This document shows, in pieces, positions 49,900 to 62,214 of a stretch of DNA of 64,000 bases. The notes under the pieces were generated by a model. That model made no database searches and was not told the origin of the DNA. It saw only the letters and a program-made list of their open reading frames with translations. Within the stretch, counting starts at the first letter, position 1; every line of letters begins with the position of its first letter. The position numbers were made by a program, and so were the translations under genes. The stretch comes from Seison nebaliae (Eukaryota; Rotifera; Pararotatoria; Seisonacea; Seisonidae), in assembly GCA_023231475.1 (NCBI GenBank), contig JALJEE010000712.1:1-64000 (forward strand), read 5' to 3'.

Positions 49900-51491
49900 G
49901 ATATTCCTACGATGAAATCATTGAACAATAGATTATTTTTTGTATGCGTTTACAACTATACGAACTTCGGTGAGACGATCATTGTAACTAATGTTAAATG
50001 TTTATGAAATTCGCTTAGTTCGCAACAACATTCGCAACAGTTTAAATAAGGATATCCTCTTATAATTAAAACTTAATTGTATATGTTAAGACAATATGTT
50101 CAATAATAGTTTAATCTAATATCTAATTTTAATTTAATCGAAATTTGTTCTATTAACATATCGTACACTCATTGTTTTAACGACTGTGATTTAATAATTT
50201 TCAATTATCACATCTCATTAATGTTAATTGTTCCTCAGTTTAATACTATTAAATTAATAGTAATAAAATTGAAAATTAAAAATAATCATAAAACAATTGA
50301 TTAAAGTTGTTGTTGAGTTAATAATTTACAATTATAACTACATTGTTAATTGTTTACTAAAAGAATAAGAATTAGAACACGTTAAAAATAGTACTGATGA
50401 GCATAGAATTTTTTTTTTCACCAAATAGTTCAATTAATGCCTAAATTGGTGGAAAACTCATAAACTAGAAGTCAAATGCAAAAATGATGATACATTAATG
50501 TATAAATGCGATTTTTATATGTAAAATTAAGTTTGATTTAATTTAATTTGAATTTATACTGTGATAAAAACTGAAATCCACAATATAGAATTCGACTATA
50601 GAAATTGGTAAAAAATAAGAATAATATCATACAAAACGACAATTCCGTCTTTCGTTATAATAATCCGCGATCTCAATCTTCGGCCAATCTTTTTCGGGAT
50701 TATTTTCAACTATTTAAAACTTGTTTCGATTTAAGAAATAAAAAGAAATTGTTACAACACATAAGATCAGGACCATGATAAAACAAATCTTTTAGGTGGA
50801 TAGGAATAGGAGATTCAATAACAACGCTTTAGACGAGTGCTTCTAAGACTTTCCGCGAGATGAGATACTTTCTGAGATTCAGCACAACTGTGACTTGAGA
50901 TATTATGTTGAGAAATTTAATATATTCTATTCAACATACTTCATATATAGATATTAATACTGGAAACGGTTAAAAAAACTTAAAACTTGAAACCTTCATT
51001 GAGGCAACTAGATGATGAGCCTAAGTTCTAAAAGTCTCATAATGTTTATTCTTTCTAAGATCAATGCAATGTGTCAAGTGAGAAAGACATGTGTCAGAGT
51101 TTGGCAGTTCGTTGTCACCATTAAAATTTGTTATAAGTTAATTGAGGTATTGAGGTATGGATTGTTCGTGGAAGAAAAAAGAATGTTCCAGAACATATTC
51201 CAAGTTGATGAGGAAGCTGAAATTTTAAAAATTTCCAACTAAAAATTCCCAAATCGTTCGACGTTTCATTCCTGTAGAATAATTTAATTAAAAAATTTGA
51301 AATAGCATGGTTTCTGGAAAATACTTCAAACTGAGATTAGGTGAGATCGATTCGTTTACGTTTCTTTAATAAAATATTTTTCTCAATTAAACCGTTAAAT
51401 GAGTAAAGATGATTTGTATAAAATGAAATTTATAAATTGTTTTCCATTTATCAGAATTTGATTTTAGTTGAAGTAAAGAATCTGAAGGAGA
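49900..51491. other. Intergenic region
   Basis: Very AT-rich. No supported gene. The ORF at 51012-51242 has no recognised motif. The right end holds the CCT6 promoter and leader. Confidence 0.5.
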
Positions 51492-53099
51492 ATGGCGAAT
51501 ATAAAAATGTTGAATCCGAAAGCGGAATTGGCGAATGCTCGCGATGCATTGGCCATCAATATTTCGGCAGCTCGAGGATTGCAGGAAGTGTTGAAATCGA
51601 ATCTTGGTCCGAAAGGAACCATCAAAATGTTAGTGAGTGGTGCGGGAGATATAAAGACAACGAAAGATGGCAATTCTCTTTTGCATGACATGCAGATTAC
51701 TCATCCTACTGCTACATTGATTGCTCGAGTTGCCACCGCACAAGACGATCACACAGGAGACGGAACGACATCAACCGTCCTCCTCATCGGAGAAGCGTTG
51801 AAGCAAGCTGATATTTATATTAGTGATGGATTACATCCCCGAATCATTGCTGATGGTTTCTATAAAGCGAAAGATATCGCTATGAATGTCCTCAATTCAA
51901 TGAAATTACCAAGTATAAATGATGAGCAATTGAACGATATTGCATTGACAGCATTAAAGACGAAATTGAATGAAAAATTAGCGGAAAAAATGAGTTGTGC
52001 TGTTGTTGATGCGGTGAAGAAGATTGATGGAAAGAATGGAATCGATTTACATATGATCGAAATGATGGAAATGATGCATCGATCAGATATCGATTCTCGA
52101 TTAGTTAACGGACTTGTTCTCGATCATGGTGCACGTCATCCCAATATGCCGAAACATTTGACGAATTGTTACATTTTAACATGTAATGTATCACTCGAAT
52201 TTGAGAAAACAGAAGTCAATTCTAGTTTCTTTTATAAGACGGCTGAAGAACGAACACAAATGGTGAAATGTGAACGACATATCATCGATAAACGAATTGA
52301 GAAAATTATCTCCATTCAAGATCAATTGAAATTGAACGATAAAGATGCGAGATTGGTCGTTATAAATCAGAAAGGAATCGATCCAATTTCACTCGATCAA
52401 TTGGCGAGAGCGAACATTCTTGGAATACGTCGGGCCAAACGTCGGAATATGGAAAGAATTCCATTGGCTTGTGGTGGTGAGGCATTGAACGATTTGACTG
52501 ATTTAACTATCGATCATTTGGGAAAGGCGGGAAAAGTTTACGAACATGTCCTCGCAGAAAATAAATATACTTTCATCGAAGATTGTAAAAATTGTCAATC
52601 CGTCACACTTCTCATTAAAGGTCCTAATAAATACACAATCACTCGAATTAAGGAAGCATTACGTGATGGTTTACGTGCCGTCAAGAACGCCATCGATGAC
52701 AAATGTGTGATTCCAGGAGCTGGAGCATTCGAAATCGCTGCTTATCAACGAATCATGAAAGAGAAGGAATCGGTCAAAGATCGTTCACGTTTCGCTCTCC
52801 AAGCTTATGCGGATGCATTGTTAATTATTCCAAAAACATTGGCAGCGAATGCGGGATTAGATTCTCAAGAAATTATGTCGAATTTGTTATTCGAACAGAA
52901 GAAATTGAATGAAGACGATAAACCAAAATGTATCGGCATCAATTTGAATGATGGACAATCGATGAATCCAGTAGAGTTTGGTATATTCGATAATTATTGT
53001 GTGAAGAAACAAATGATCGATTCGATGGCAATGATCTGTAGTCGATTATTGTTGGTGGATGAAATGATTCGTGCCGGATTATCATCACTCTCCGGATAA
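51492..53099 (+). CDS. CCT6: Chaperonin TCP-1 complex subunit zeta
   Basis: This is one of the eight CCT/TRiC subunits that fold actin, tubulin and other cytosolic proteins using ATP. The 535 residues match the usual length. The head reads [20 protein letters not shown] and the subunit-specific [16 protein letters not shown] follows. The ATP site motifs are intact: NLGPKG (37-42), GDGTTS (89-94) and GAGAFEIA near the C-terminus. The apical and intermediate segments ([22 protein letters not shown]) fit the zeta subunit rather than other CCT subunits. The gene has no intron. The ATG at 51492 is the one that gives the conserved N-terminus. Confidence 0.97.
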   Translation: MANIKMLNPKAELANARDALAINISAARGLQEVLKSNLGPKGTIKMLVSGAGDIKTTKDGNSLLHDMQITHPTATLIARVATAQDDHTGDGTTSTVLLIGEALKQADIYISDGLHPRIIADGFYKAKDIAMNVLNSMKLPSINDEQLNDIALTALKTKLNEKLAEKMSCAVVDAVKKIDGKNGIDLHMIEMMEMMHRSDIDSRLVNGLVLDHGARHPNMPKHLTNCYILTCNVSLEFEKTEVNSSFFYKTAEERTQMVKCERHIIDKRIEKIISIQDQLKLNDKDARLVVINQKGIDPISLDQLARANILGIRRAKRRNMERIPLACGGEALNDLTDLTIDHLGKAGKVYEHVLAENKYTFIEDCKNCQSVTLLIKGPNKYTITRIKEALRDGLRAVKNAIDDKCVIPGAGAFEIAAYQRIMKEKESVKDRSRFALQAYADALLIIPKTLAANAGLDSQEIMSNLLFEQKKLNEDDKPKCIGINLNDGQSMNPVEFGIFDNYCVKKQMIDSMAMICSRLLLVDEMIRAGLSSLSG

Positions 53100-53337
53100 A
53101 TTAATTATCGAATTTAAAGAATTATCTTTTTTTATAAAAAAAAATTCTGTTGATGAATTGAATGAATTTTTATTATTACGAATATTTTCCGTCATATTTT
53201 CCTTCTTCTGCATTTGTCGATTTAAAATTGTTTTAGTTGAATGTGGAGGAGAAGGGACTGTAAGAGAGAGATAATTTCAAAAGATAAATAAATTTCTTAA
53301 TATTTACAATAATTTTCAATAAATAAAGAAGGAATTT

Positions 53338-53942
53338 TTATGAATTTAAACGATGATGTTCATATGGAAATTGTTTAGATTGATGTGAATCGAAAATCGG
53401 ATGATAAGGGAGACGAATAGAAGGATTATTATTTCGACTTAATCGATTCTTTTTATTTCGTTCAGTCTTATTATCTGGAATGTTTTCATTCGAATCCACT
53501 TCCATCGATCGAGAAAGTTCTTGATTGCGAAGTTTATTTATTTCGATCATTTGTTTCTTCAACAATTCTAATTCGGATCTCAATTTCATATTCTCCGATT
53601 TCAATTGATCATTCTCATTCTCCAATAATAATTTATCTAAATACGCTTCCTCCCTCAATTCGTCAATGATCATTTCATAGTCTTCTGGAGAAATGGAATG
53701 TGAAAATTTATTTGTGAGAAACGAAAACTTTTCAATCTATCTTCATTCTTATCCGACGAATAAAGACGTTGAAGTAATTCTAGATTGGAAGGATTGAAGT
53801 AGAAACGGTTAAAGTTCTAACGTTGAAATTGAACATTTTTCAAGTCGATTTGTTTCCTTAAACCGCTCAATGTTTTCTCGTAATCTTTCTTCAAAAACTC
53901 CATTCTTTTCTTGGTCATTTCATCAGTTTCATCTCTGAACAT
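53338..53942 (-). CDS. Small coiled-coil protein
   Basis: Three exons (53822-53942, 53729-53779, 53338-53684) give 172 residues. The start MFRDETDEMTKKRMEFL leads into continuous heptads (EKTLSGLRKQI, RLKKDYEMIIDELREEAYLD, NDQLKSENMKLRSELELLKKQ). It ends in a basic, disordered tail. Both introns start GTT and the exon phases agree. The N-terminus faintly resembles CCDC74/CCDC92-type coiled coils, but I cannot assign a family. It converges tail to tail with CCT6, 238 bp apart. Confidence 0.65.
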
Positions 53943-54403
53943 TTTCCCACTTCATTAACTGGTTTTGAATGTTCACGAAGAATTTTTAAGAACTAAAATT
54001 TGTTTGATGAATTTCCTCAATTTCTGATTTTTATTCGATTTCCATTCAGGATATGAAAAAGAAATTTGAAAAATGTTTTTAATGGAATAAAATTTGAAAA
54101 GTAAACTTTGGTGAGGAATGAGGGACTGAGAGAAATATGGAATGATAAGAAGAAATATGATTTGGGAATACAATAAAATAATTTTATGTTCAGATGGAAT
54201 GATGGAGAATGATGGAAAGACAATGCGAAGAGAGAGAGAGGAACGATGTCAATTCATTGATTATTCCTATTGCACATTTCGACGTTTGATGTGAAAAGTA
54301 ACCTTGAGAATTTCTCAAAAGAAATGTATTATTCATTTCCTCTCTCTCTCTCTCTCTTTATCGATGTCTTCATATTGACAAACAGATATTAGACAATCGA
54401 AGA
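53943..54403. other. Short intergenic region with GA/CT microsatellites
   Basis: Contains (GA)n at about 54229-54242 and (CT)n at about 54341-54357, which can pair as an inverted repeat. No gene. The overlapping ORFs at 53973-54173 and 54017-54223 are hydrophobic noise. Confidence 0.55.
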
Positions 54404-54860
54404 TTATAATAAAAATAAAATAAGCACAAATGAGAATAGGTAAAATTGAGAGGGAAATAATTTCTGATTGGATTCATTACAAAGCGAAGTTGAACAGGTG
54501 TACACACAGGAATAATAAATTCGCTCGTCATCTGGATATTTGATCTCTTGACATCGATTGTCCATATGACGCGATGAACAGAATCGTCTCGTGCCGACAA
54601 CACCTAAAAATGCAAACGAGAAAAATTGACATTAGCGAAATGGATGACGAACCTCCATAAAGTCCAGTTGTTTTGATACAGTACTTTGGCATATCCAAAT
54701 GTGAACAATTGGAAGCAGTAATCGATAATCGATTATTCCACTTCTCACCACAAAACACATCGTACCGACTGTCACATTCGTAACATGAACAATCGCAAAT
54801 AGGAATGTTATAGAAAAGGCTAATCACAATCCAGAAACATATTGTGAATTGCCGAAACAT
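54404..54860 (-). CDS. qvr: Quiver/Sleepless-type Ly6 GPI-anchored protein
   Basis: Two exons (54653-54860, 54404-54603) give 135 residues. There is a signal peptide (FTICFWIVISLFYNIPICDC), then a three-finger Ly6 pattern: CYECDSRYDVFCGEKW, SNCSHLDMPKYCIKT, RRFCSSRHMDNRC, YYSCVYTCSTSLCNES. The final CN-type motif and a hydrophobic C-terminal tail (FYLFSFVLILFLL) predict a GPI anchor. In flies Quiver/Sleepless regulates Shaker K channels and nicotinic receptors and promotes sleep; the family is wider in invertebrates. The intron phase and the shared G|GT codon support the splice. Paralogues are common, so orthology to qvr itself is not certain. Confidence 0.85.
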
Positions 54861-55731
54861 TTCGTTTATTCTTAAAATTTCCTTTTACAATTAAGCTTCT
54901 CATTAAAATGTTTCTCAATTTTCTTCTCATACATTTTGAAAGATTAATCTAAGTTTAAAGGACTTCCCAATATTTCTTCCCAATTAAACTAAAGGTCAAC
55001 AGTTTAATTGTGGTGAACTTACTATTATTATGTCAGAACTGGTGTGGTTCTCAGAAAAGATTTCTTCGATTATACAATAATTCATATTTAGAATTACTTA
55101 TGAACTGACATGAGAAAGCTTTGGGAAATAACCACATAATATCTGATGAATATCTTTCTTTCCCATCCCATGAATTTGATAAACACTAACGTTACAAAAT
55201 AGGTTTATGTTCCGTTGAATCAGCGTTTAATTTTTTATAAAATAACTGGAAAGTAACCTTATATAATGATAAGTTTCCTCTTTATCTTACGACAAATCAA
55301 TTTTTTTTAGAAAAGACCTAAAATATTACTTATGTAATTATTATGTACAATTTTGAGTTGTAATTACCGTTACTTTCTTCAAAGTTAAACGTTGATATTA
55401 CTTCTTGCTTTTCTTACTTATTTTAAAGTTACTATATACTATATAGTATATAGTAACGTTAACGTTACAAACAAAAATTTACACGAACAATAAAACTTAA
55501 AAACTTTCTATTTTTTTAAAAGGGAAATGAAATTGTTTCGATATATATATATATAGTAATATATTTCCGATAATCCATAATTAATGCTCTTGAAAAATAA
55601 AGACATCATCGACCTAATAACAGCTTATGAAATTAAAATGAGAATATCTGAAATACAACATGTTCATTCATTGGAAGAAGAGTTTACAAAAGAACAAAAG
55701 AAAAACTTTAGTTGCATTTTTATTTAAATAT
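54861..55731. other. Intergenic region with an AT palindrome
   Basis: No gene is visible. Near 55430-55457 the sequence ACTATATACTATATAGTA forms a near-perfect palindrome, and a (TA)n run lies at about 55541-55553. Confidence 0.5.
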
Positions 55732-56547
55732 TTATTGCATATTAATAAATGTTAAATCATAATGTGTTTTATTATTTCTACCCGAACAACAACCAGAAGG
55801 TTTATCAGGAAAGTATTTCGAATGATTAATTGAAGGTTCGTTTTGCATAGAAACAGTGATAAGATGACCGAGGACGGACCTGATATTTGAACTACTTTCG
55901 GCACTAACCAAGAACGAATCCATTTGATATTCTTCGCAAAAATTATTTATGGTATTTTCATTGATTTCTTTCATTTGCTACAAATGGAAATTGTTATAAT
56001 TTTGTTACGTAAGAATAAATAAAGTATTAAAGACCTCATCAATTGGTTTATCAGTTTTGTTTGCTAAAACGATCATTTCATAATGTTCTAATGTACAATA
56101 TTCTTTGAAAATTAATCGCCAACGCTCTAAGGACTGAAGAGAATAATTTCAATTTTTTCCATTAAAATGAGAACGTCAATGGAAGATTTCTTCGTTATAT
56201 CACATACTAGGATACACCAATTCATCCGTCGGATATTTGATGGGAGAAGTGCATTATGCTTTTCTAATCCTGCTGTGTCCCACATCTTTCAACAGCATTA
56301 AAAGTTAGAAAAATAGAAGAAAAATAAAAGTTGAAACTTCCAATAAAATGTTTTTGCCCATATATGGACAGATTACCCTACTAACATCAATACCTATCGT
56401 CGCAGATGGAAATTTTTTGTATGTTCCTTCTGTCATTCTTTTAATGATCGAAGTTTTCCCAACACTTTCCATTTAAGAGAATTAATGGGAAAAACTGAAG
56501 AAAATTCACCTGGAATCACCAAGAAGCATCACTCGTACTGTATACAT
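55732..56547 (-). CDS. Divergent Rab-like small GTPase with Leu at the catalytic Gln position
   Basis: The five-exon model starts at 56547. The P-loop GDSSVGKTS is created by splicing. It is followed by switch I with TIGID, then ILLEMWDTAG (G3), VCDIT, an SSID-SLERW helix, LANKTD (G4) and FLVSAES (G5). This is a full Ras-fold order typical of Rabs, about 200 residues. In G3 the residue after WDTAG is Leu, where almost all Rabs have the catalytic Gln; the same change in Ras and Rabs is the classic GTP-locked mutation. The C-terminus has GCC followed by 15 more residues, so normal dual prenylation is doubtful. Introns have GTG, GTT, GTT and GTC donors. The partner gene at 57023-57832 lies directly upstream in the same direction. 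Confidence 0.7.
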
Positions 56548-57022
56548 TATTCTTCAAACTTTATAAATCTTTAAAATACATAGATCAAAATAAAAATCTT
56601 TTAACTTTCATCTGATTAAGTTGTATGTGACTTATATAGAAATAAGATACCTGGAAAATAATACAATAACATGATGTGGATAAACCAAAAAAGCGTGGCT
56701 TTTCAAAATTCGATGGTCGTAATCTTAAAACAATATATGCCATTTTTACATAATCTTGAAATTTGTCTGAACTTTCAAAATACACAATTAACTATCACCT
56801 AATAGGAAATTAATTGTAAAACAAGAAATATGTAGTTGGAAATTGAGTTTGGCAATTCGTTGTCCTTTAAATTTCCTTTAAACTAACATAAGTAAGTAAG
56901 TGAATATTTTAAATTTTCCTAACTTATTTCACAAGAGAACGATAACTAATTTAACTTTATTTTAACATTATATTATTGTATAAAACGAGGAAATATAATT
57001 GTATTGGAAAGTTTAGTAATTA
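56548..57022. other. Spacer between the two Rab-like genes
   Basis: 475 bp, AT-rich. A minus-strand ORF at 56585-56785 has partly protein-like composition (LRLRPSNFEKPRFFG) and might be a 5' exon, but I cannot join it to either gene. Confidence 0.4.
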
Positions 57023-57832
57023 TCACAGATAGTAACATCTCGGAGGTTTTACGCGTTTAATTGCCATTGGATAATCCTTGGACGTTGTAGCAATATAATG
57101 GAATAATTTATAGATATTATAATTAGATTTGGCACTTGTCTCACAATATCTAAATTGATGAGCAACACACCATGTTTTTATTCTTTTCTTATTCCTTCGA
57201 ATCACCTGATTAATATAATTTCAATTTAATTCTGAATAAATTGAACCTGATAGAAAGGTGAAGATAGTTCCAAATCGACTTTGTTTGCTACTACTAGAAA
57301 TCTGTAGTAGTCTAAACGACAACTATCTTTAAAATATTTCACCCATTCATCCAATCCCTGAAAGAATAAGATAAATGAATGATAAATTAACAATTGCCAA
57401 CTTTAATAGGATTATCTAATGACACATCACAAACCAACAGACACCAATTAACATAAACATAATTGCCAGGAACCGACGCTGGATTATTTGGTCTGATTCG
57501 TCTCATATCACCCGCCTGCCATACCTTTGTATCAAATAGAGCATTTTATATTATCAGATATATATATATATATATATATATATATTCTTCGATGGAGGAC
57601 TAACTTCTAAATGAATTTTCTGTTCCCCAATTGACATAATTCTGTGGATGACTTCGGGATATGTTGTTGGACAGTATGCTTTCGGAGAAGCATCGAATCC
57701 TCCTCCATCAAATCGTTCAACTATTCCACTCTTTCCCGTACTATTTAAGAATAACTGATTATATTCAGACAGGAAAGTACATTAATATAACTTTCTTTCA
57801 CCCACCAAAGTTACTCGAACAACCAAATTCAT
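57023..57832 (-). CDS. Divergent Rab-like GTPase with a broken G3 box and a CaaX end
   Basis: The five-exon model starts at 57832 with MNLVVRVTLVGERNTGKSG, so the P-loop (GERNTGKS) is intact and is split by an intron at the same place as in the neighbouring gene. The next exon ends IGEQKIHLE and is spliced to VWQAGDMRRIRP, where WDTAGQE is expected: both the Asp that holds Mg and the Gln are gone. The LLVCDVS strand, a LDEWVKYFKDS helix, VVANKVD (G4) and YCETSAK (G5) are conserved. The end CYYL is a plausible CaaX box for geranylgeranylation. It may bind nucleotide but hydrolyse poorly, or be a pseudo-GTPase. All four introns have GTT donors, and one contains a (TA)n run at 57555-57585. It is likely a tandem duplicate of the 55732-56547 gene. 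Confidence 0.68.
57555..57585. repeat. (TA)n microsatellite in an intron
   Basis: A run of about 14 TA units lies within the second intron of the Rab-like gene. Confidence 0.9.
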
Positions 57833-58436
57833 TTTTCTCTACGTGTTAGAAGAAACTAACGAACTAATTCCTTTTCACATGATGATTTTTCTTGTTGAAA
57901 AAACCAGATAGATAAAACTTGAAACAACACATCTATCTGTTATGCGACAAAACATAATACATTACCTGTTTTTCATAACAATTTGATGGTTTTCCCAAAA
58001 ATATATATACGATTTTTCGAAATTATTTCAAATTTTTGATATTTTAAATTTCATTTCATACAAATTGTATGATACAATTTTAAAACTACTCCAATAAACT
58101 TCGTAAGTTACAATTCAATTCAAATGACCAATAATAATTCGTAAGAAAGAAATATCGATGAGGAAAAGGTTTGGCAATTTATTGATGATAATAATAATTT
58201 ATTTTAGACTGAAAAAATGGAAAATGAAGAAAAGGAAAAATAAAGTAAATAAGTAAATTTAGTTTTTTTTCCCGATAATTTCTTTCTTTTTTTATGGAAC
58301 GAGAAATTGAAATCAATTAAACTTTGATTGACGGAAATGACAATATTGGTAAGGAATGAAAAGAAAAACATTATAAATAGAAACTATAGAAAATGAAGAT
58401 GGAACGAAAGAGAGAAGGAGAAGATGATTCGAAATT
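57833..58436. other. Intergenic region
   Basis: AT-rich with no coding signal; it should contain the promoter of the Rab-like gene ending at 57832 and the 3' untranslated part of RABGAP1. Confidence 0.5.
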
Positions 58437-61400
58437 TTACACATTTACATGTGACGTACTCATATCTCGCATTCGAGAGATTGCCTTCTGAAATATATTT
58501 CCGATTCTTGTCGGTCTTCCTCCATTGTTGTTGTTGTTAGTGTTATTGTTAGTGCTAGTATTTAAATGATCACCATTAATTAAAGATGTTGAATGATATA
58601 TCTGAAAAAGAGAATAAATAAATGAATGAATGAAAGATAATAAATGGAAAAATAAAACGAACTTCTTTCACTTTTAACATTTCAATGGTGGATAAGAGTA
58701 ATGATCGGGAAATATATGTATCTTGTGAACGTGAACGTTGTCGTTGATTCGATGATATTAAATTAAAATTCGCTGGTAATTGTTCATTTCTCATTTGTTC
58801 TTTTAACAAATATAATTCGGTAGCTTTCTGATTATTATTCCATTGAACATCTTCCAATTGTTGTTGCAATTCCTCCAACTTCCAATTCAATTTATTCAAT
58901 TGAATATTCTTTTGTTTCTTCTCCTCTTCATATTGATCGATTTTATGATATAGTTGTTGTAAATGGTTACTGACGAATGTATCTCTCTTGTCCAATTCGA
59001 GACGATTACGAGCCAATTCCTTACAAAGACTCTCGATTTTCTTCCGTGGATTCATTTCTTCCATCTCCTTCAAATAAATATCCTCCAACTTCTTCAATTT
59101 GACCAGATTAATTTTTTTCAAATATTCCACAATACTAATCATCAATTTATCAATCTCTTTCTCGTTCAAATAGATTCGAGGGAGATTCACACGAAAATAT
59201 CGAAGTATCTCTTCGAAATGGAGAACGAGCAGATCTTTCTTCGATCGTTTCAAGAGAGCAAGTCCAACGGCAAATATGACCGTTCCTCCATCCAAGAAGA
59301 ATAAGTCGAGTATACGATAAACGAGTGGTAATGGGAATTTCGAAGTGTAAAGTGTGAGGAACCATTGAGAAGCGAACATATGAATTTCCAATTGAAGATC
59401 ATTAAAATGATCGAAAATTTCGAGGAGATGTTCTTTGATCAATTGTTTGAATTGGAAGAATTTCATTTGAAGATGAGAGAAATCAGCAATGAATAATTTA
59501 GTTAGATCATATGTTGTCATCAATTGAGATAAGAGATAGAAACTTTGTTCTTCCGGTAAATGAAGAAGGAGAGTAGCAGTAAGGAATGATAATCCTTGAC
59601 AATATCCAACTTCAGCATGATAAAGTGAAAAGGCTTTACATACTCGAAATAAATGTGAACATAATGATTCAGTGGATGATGTTGTTGTTGATTGATTCAA
59701 CAATAAATTATCATGATCATTCATATTCTTTAAATCATTATTATTTGGATCAGTATCATTCGATGAACTGAAATATGGATGTGCTGGAAATGTTCTATAT
59801 AAATCACGTCGAATAATATCATCGAATGTCGATGATTTTGATAAGAGCATTTTATATTGATCGAACATTTCAAATTCTTTTTGTTCGACACAACCTGCCA
59901 ACAATTGCCACACTTCACCACGTAACGCTTCAGGAATTCCATGATGATAAATTAATTCCTTCAATTGAATTGGACGTGATTCTTTCAATTTCTCCATTTT
60001 TCCTTCATCATTAATCATTTTTCTATTATCTCTCCATAATCTCATCAATTGATCCCATAATTTCAATTCATCCAAATCATTAACTTCTTTACTCACTTCA
60101 CCACTTCCAGACAACACCATCGATTCCACTTCAGTAATATTTTCCGAATCAATATCATTCACAGCCAACGCATTAATTCGTTGTCGTTCCACACTATTTA
60201 TTAGATCAATCATCATTGTTTTAATATTTGCATATTTGCCCACCGTCTTCTCGATCATATGCATCGCATAAACCACAAAATGATTTGTCAATGATTTCTG
60301 ACGAGGAATTAACCAGAACTTTTCATTCATCGGGAAAATTTTCGCTTTTATTTCAAAATTGAAGACGAGCGGATCCACCACCATTCCCACAATCAAATTA
60401 CACACCAAAGTGAAGAAAACACGATGTTCTTTCGTATTGTCCAAACGTAAAATGTCAAAATGAACTTTCGTCATATCCCAAAATCCTTCTACCACAAATT
60501 TCGATTGTGCAGTTCTTGGTTGAGCATCAGCCGGTTGCATTCGTCCTTCCAATAATATCATATCACTCGATTTCACCATTCGTCCTGGTGCAAATAATAG
60601 ACCCAAACATTTCACGAAAGTTAATGGGGAGCGAGTATGACTTACGAATTGAGTTGATGCATTCTCTATGAACGCCTCTAACGAATCAATCCATTTGATG
60701 GTTTGTCGTCTCCTTTGGAGTACGACGGATGTTGATTGACTCACTTCATTAATCTTCGATCGCTCTCCATCACGTATAAGACGAATATTTAATGGTAATT
60801 GTTCCTGTTTCTCTATTTCTTTATCTTCCTGTGATTGGTCGGTGGGTTGGACGACTGATTTTCGTGGAATTCCCAATGAAGCACTCGATGAACGGAATGT
60901 GATACGAAAACGTTTATCGCAATTTGTACGTAATTTGAAAAATTGATCTTGAATAGGACAAAGAATCCATTCCGTTTCATCAATTTGTTGCTCATCGAAA
61001 TCCATTCGACCAACAGTTCCTGGTGTTGATTCGAATATTTCCAATTTCGCTTCAACTGTATGAGAACTGAAGAAAATATCATTGTCTTCCAAATCAACAT
61101 CGATTTTATTATCGCTCGTTACTTTCATTTTCGTCTTCTCACTCACAGTTGTCGTTGTTGATGTTAACAAGAGAGAACCATCACCATTTGATGAAAGTGA
61201 TGCGTCTTTTGTGGACGACGGTAAAACTTTCGAATCATTTCCTGTAGATGATGGAATTGATGATAATGAATTGAATAATTCATCACCTGATCTATTCGAT
61301 CCAATTCTCTCCAATTCGTCCAATTTTGAAATATGTTGAGATGCCTCGGCAGCGGTGGACGGTTGCCACGACCGTCGGAATGATTTTAAAATGACCGATG

Positions 61401-62214
61401 GCACTCCAGGAATTGCACATTGGAAAACGTGAATGACAAATTTCGGTTCAACGGCAAAAGAATGATTAGTGGACTTATTCCGAATCGTTTGTCTTACGTC
61501 AACATATTTTGACGTTTCATCTCCATTGAGTGCGACGAAAGCAAAACATAATTCTTCTTCACTTCCCTCATTGCCTATGATGGACAAATAAACATTTCCC
61601 AATTCATAAGACGCATAAATCTCTTCCATCTTCTCTTCATCAACTTTCTCTAAACTCAATTCTTTCACATTTCTTTCACTCGATTTTGTGTTATCTAAAT
61701 TCTCTTCCGATTTACCCAGACATTTTTCATCATTCTTTTCTTCCACTTCCATCATCTCTGAACAATCACTAATCGTTTGTCTTCTTGTTTTCCGTTCTTT
61801 CGTTCCAATTCTCATTTTAGAACGACCCTTCTTATTTCCTTCTTCATTCTCCTCTTTATTATCAGAAACTTTTTTTAAAATTTTTATCGATCCATTTCCA
61901 CTATTATTGGGAATTATTATAGATGCATCAAATGGACCATCAATCAATGACGTTCGTTCTTTCGGCAATTCCGGTAACGAAGTCAACGAGAAACGAGTAG
62001 AAATCGATGACAATAACGGCGATTTCGGTGATTTCGTCGTTTTCGATGATTTCAAAATAAAATCATGATAATCTTGTCGGAAAGAAACCGTCCGAATCAA
62101 TTTAACGTAAACCGTCGCCAAATCTTCATTCAACGCTTCTTCGATCAGTGAGCTGCCCAAATACAAGAGAGAATCGAAACGACATTCATCATTCTTCATT
62201 TTCCCGACCACCAT
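58437..62214 (-). CDS. RABGAP1: Rab GTPase-activating protein 1 (PTB, DUF3694-type, TBC, coiled coil)
   Basis: Exons 58663-62214 and 58437-58601 give 1238 residues. The N-terminal PTB/PID domain begins FDSLLYLGSSLIEEALNED and resumes after a Lys/Glu-rich insert, with FVIHVFQCA near residue 260. A central region (about 390-650) matches the kinesin-like domain of RabGAP1. The TBC domain spans about 750-1000, with GIPEALRGEVWQLL, the arginine-finger motif IIRRDLYRTFPAHP and the glutamine-finger motif GYCQG both intact, then ASQWFLTLY. A coiled coil follows (about 1050-1140), and the last exon adds an Asn-rich end. It stimulates GTP hydrolysis by Rabs at endosomes and centrosomes. Human RABGAP1 has 1069 residues; the extra length is low-complexity insert. 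Only one intron (GTT donor) is present. Confidence 0.92.

Noticed and set aside
58963-62068. Several plus-strand ORFs opposite RABGAP1
   Set aside because: They are antisense shadows of a well-supported 3.5-kb coding exon.
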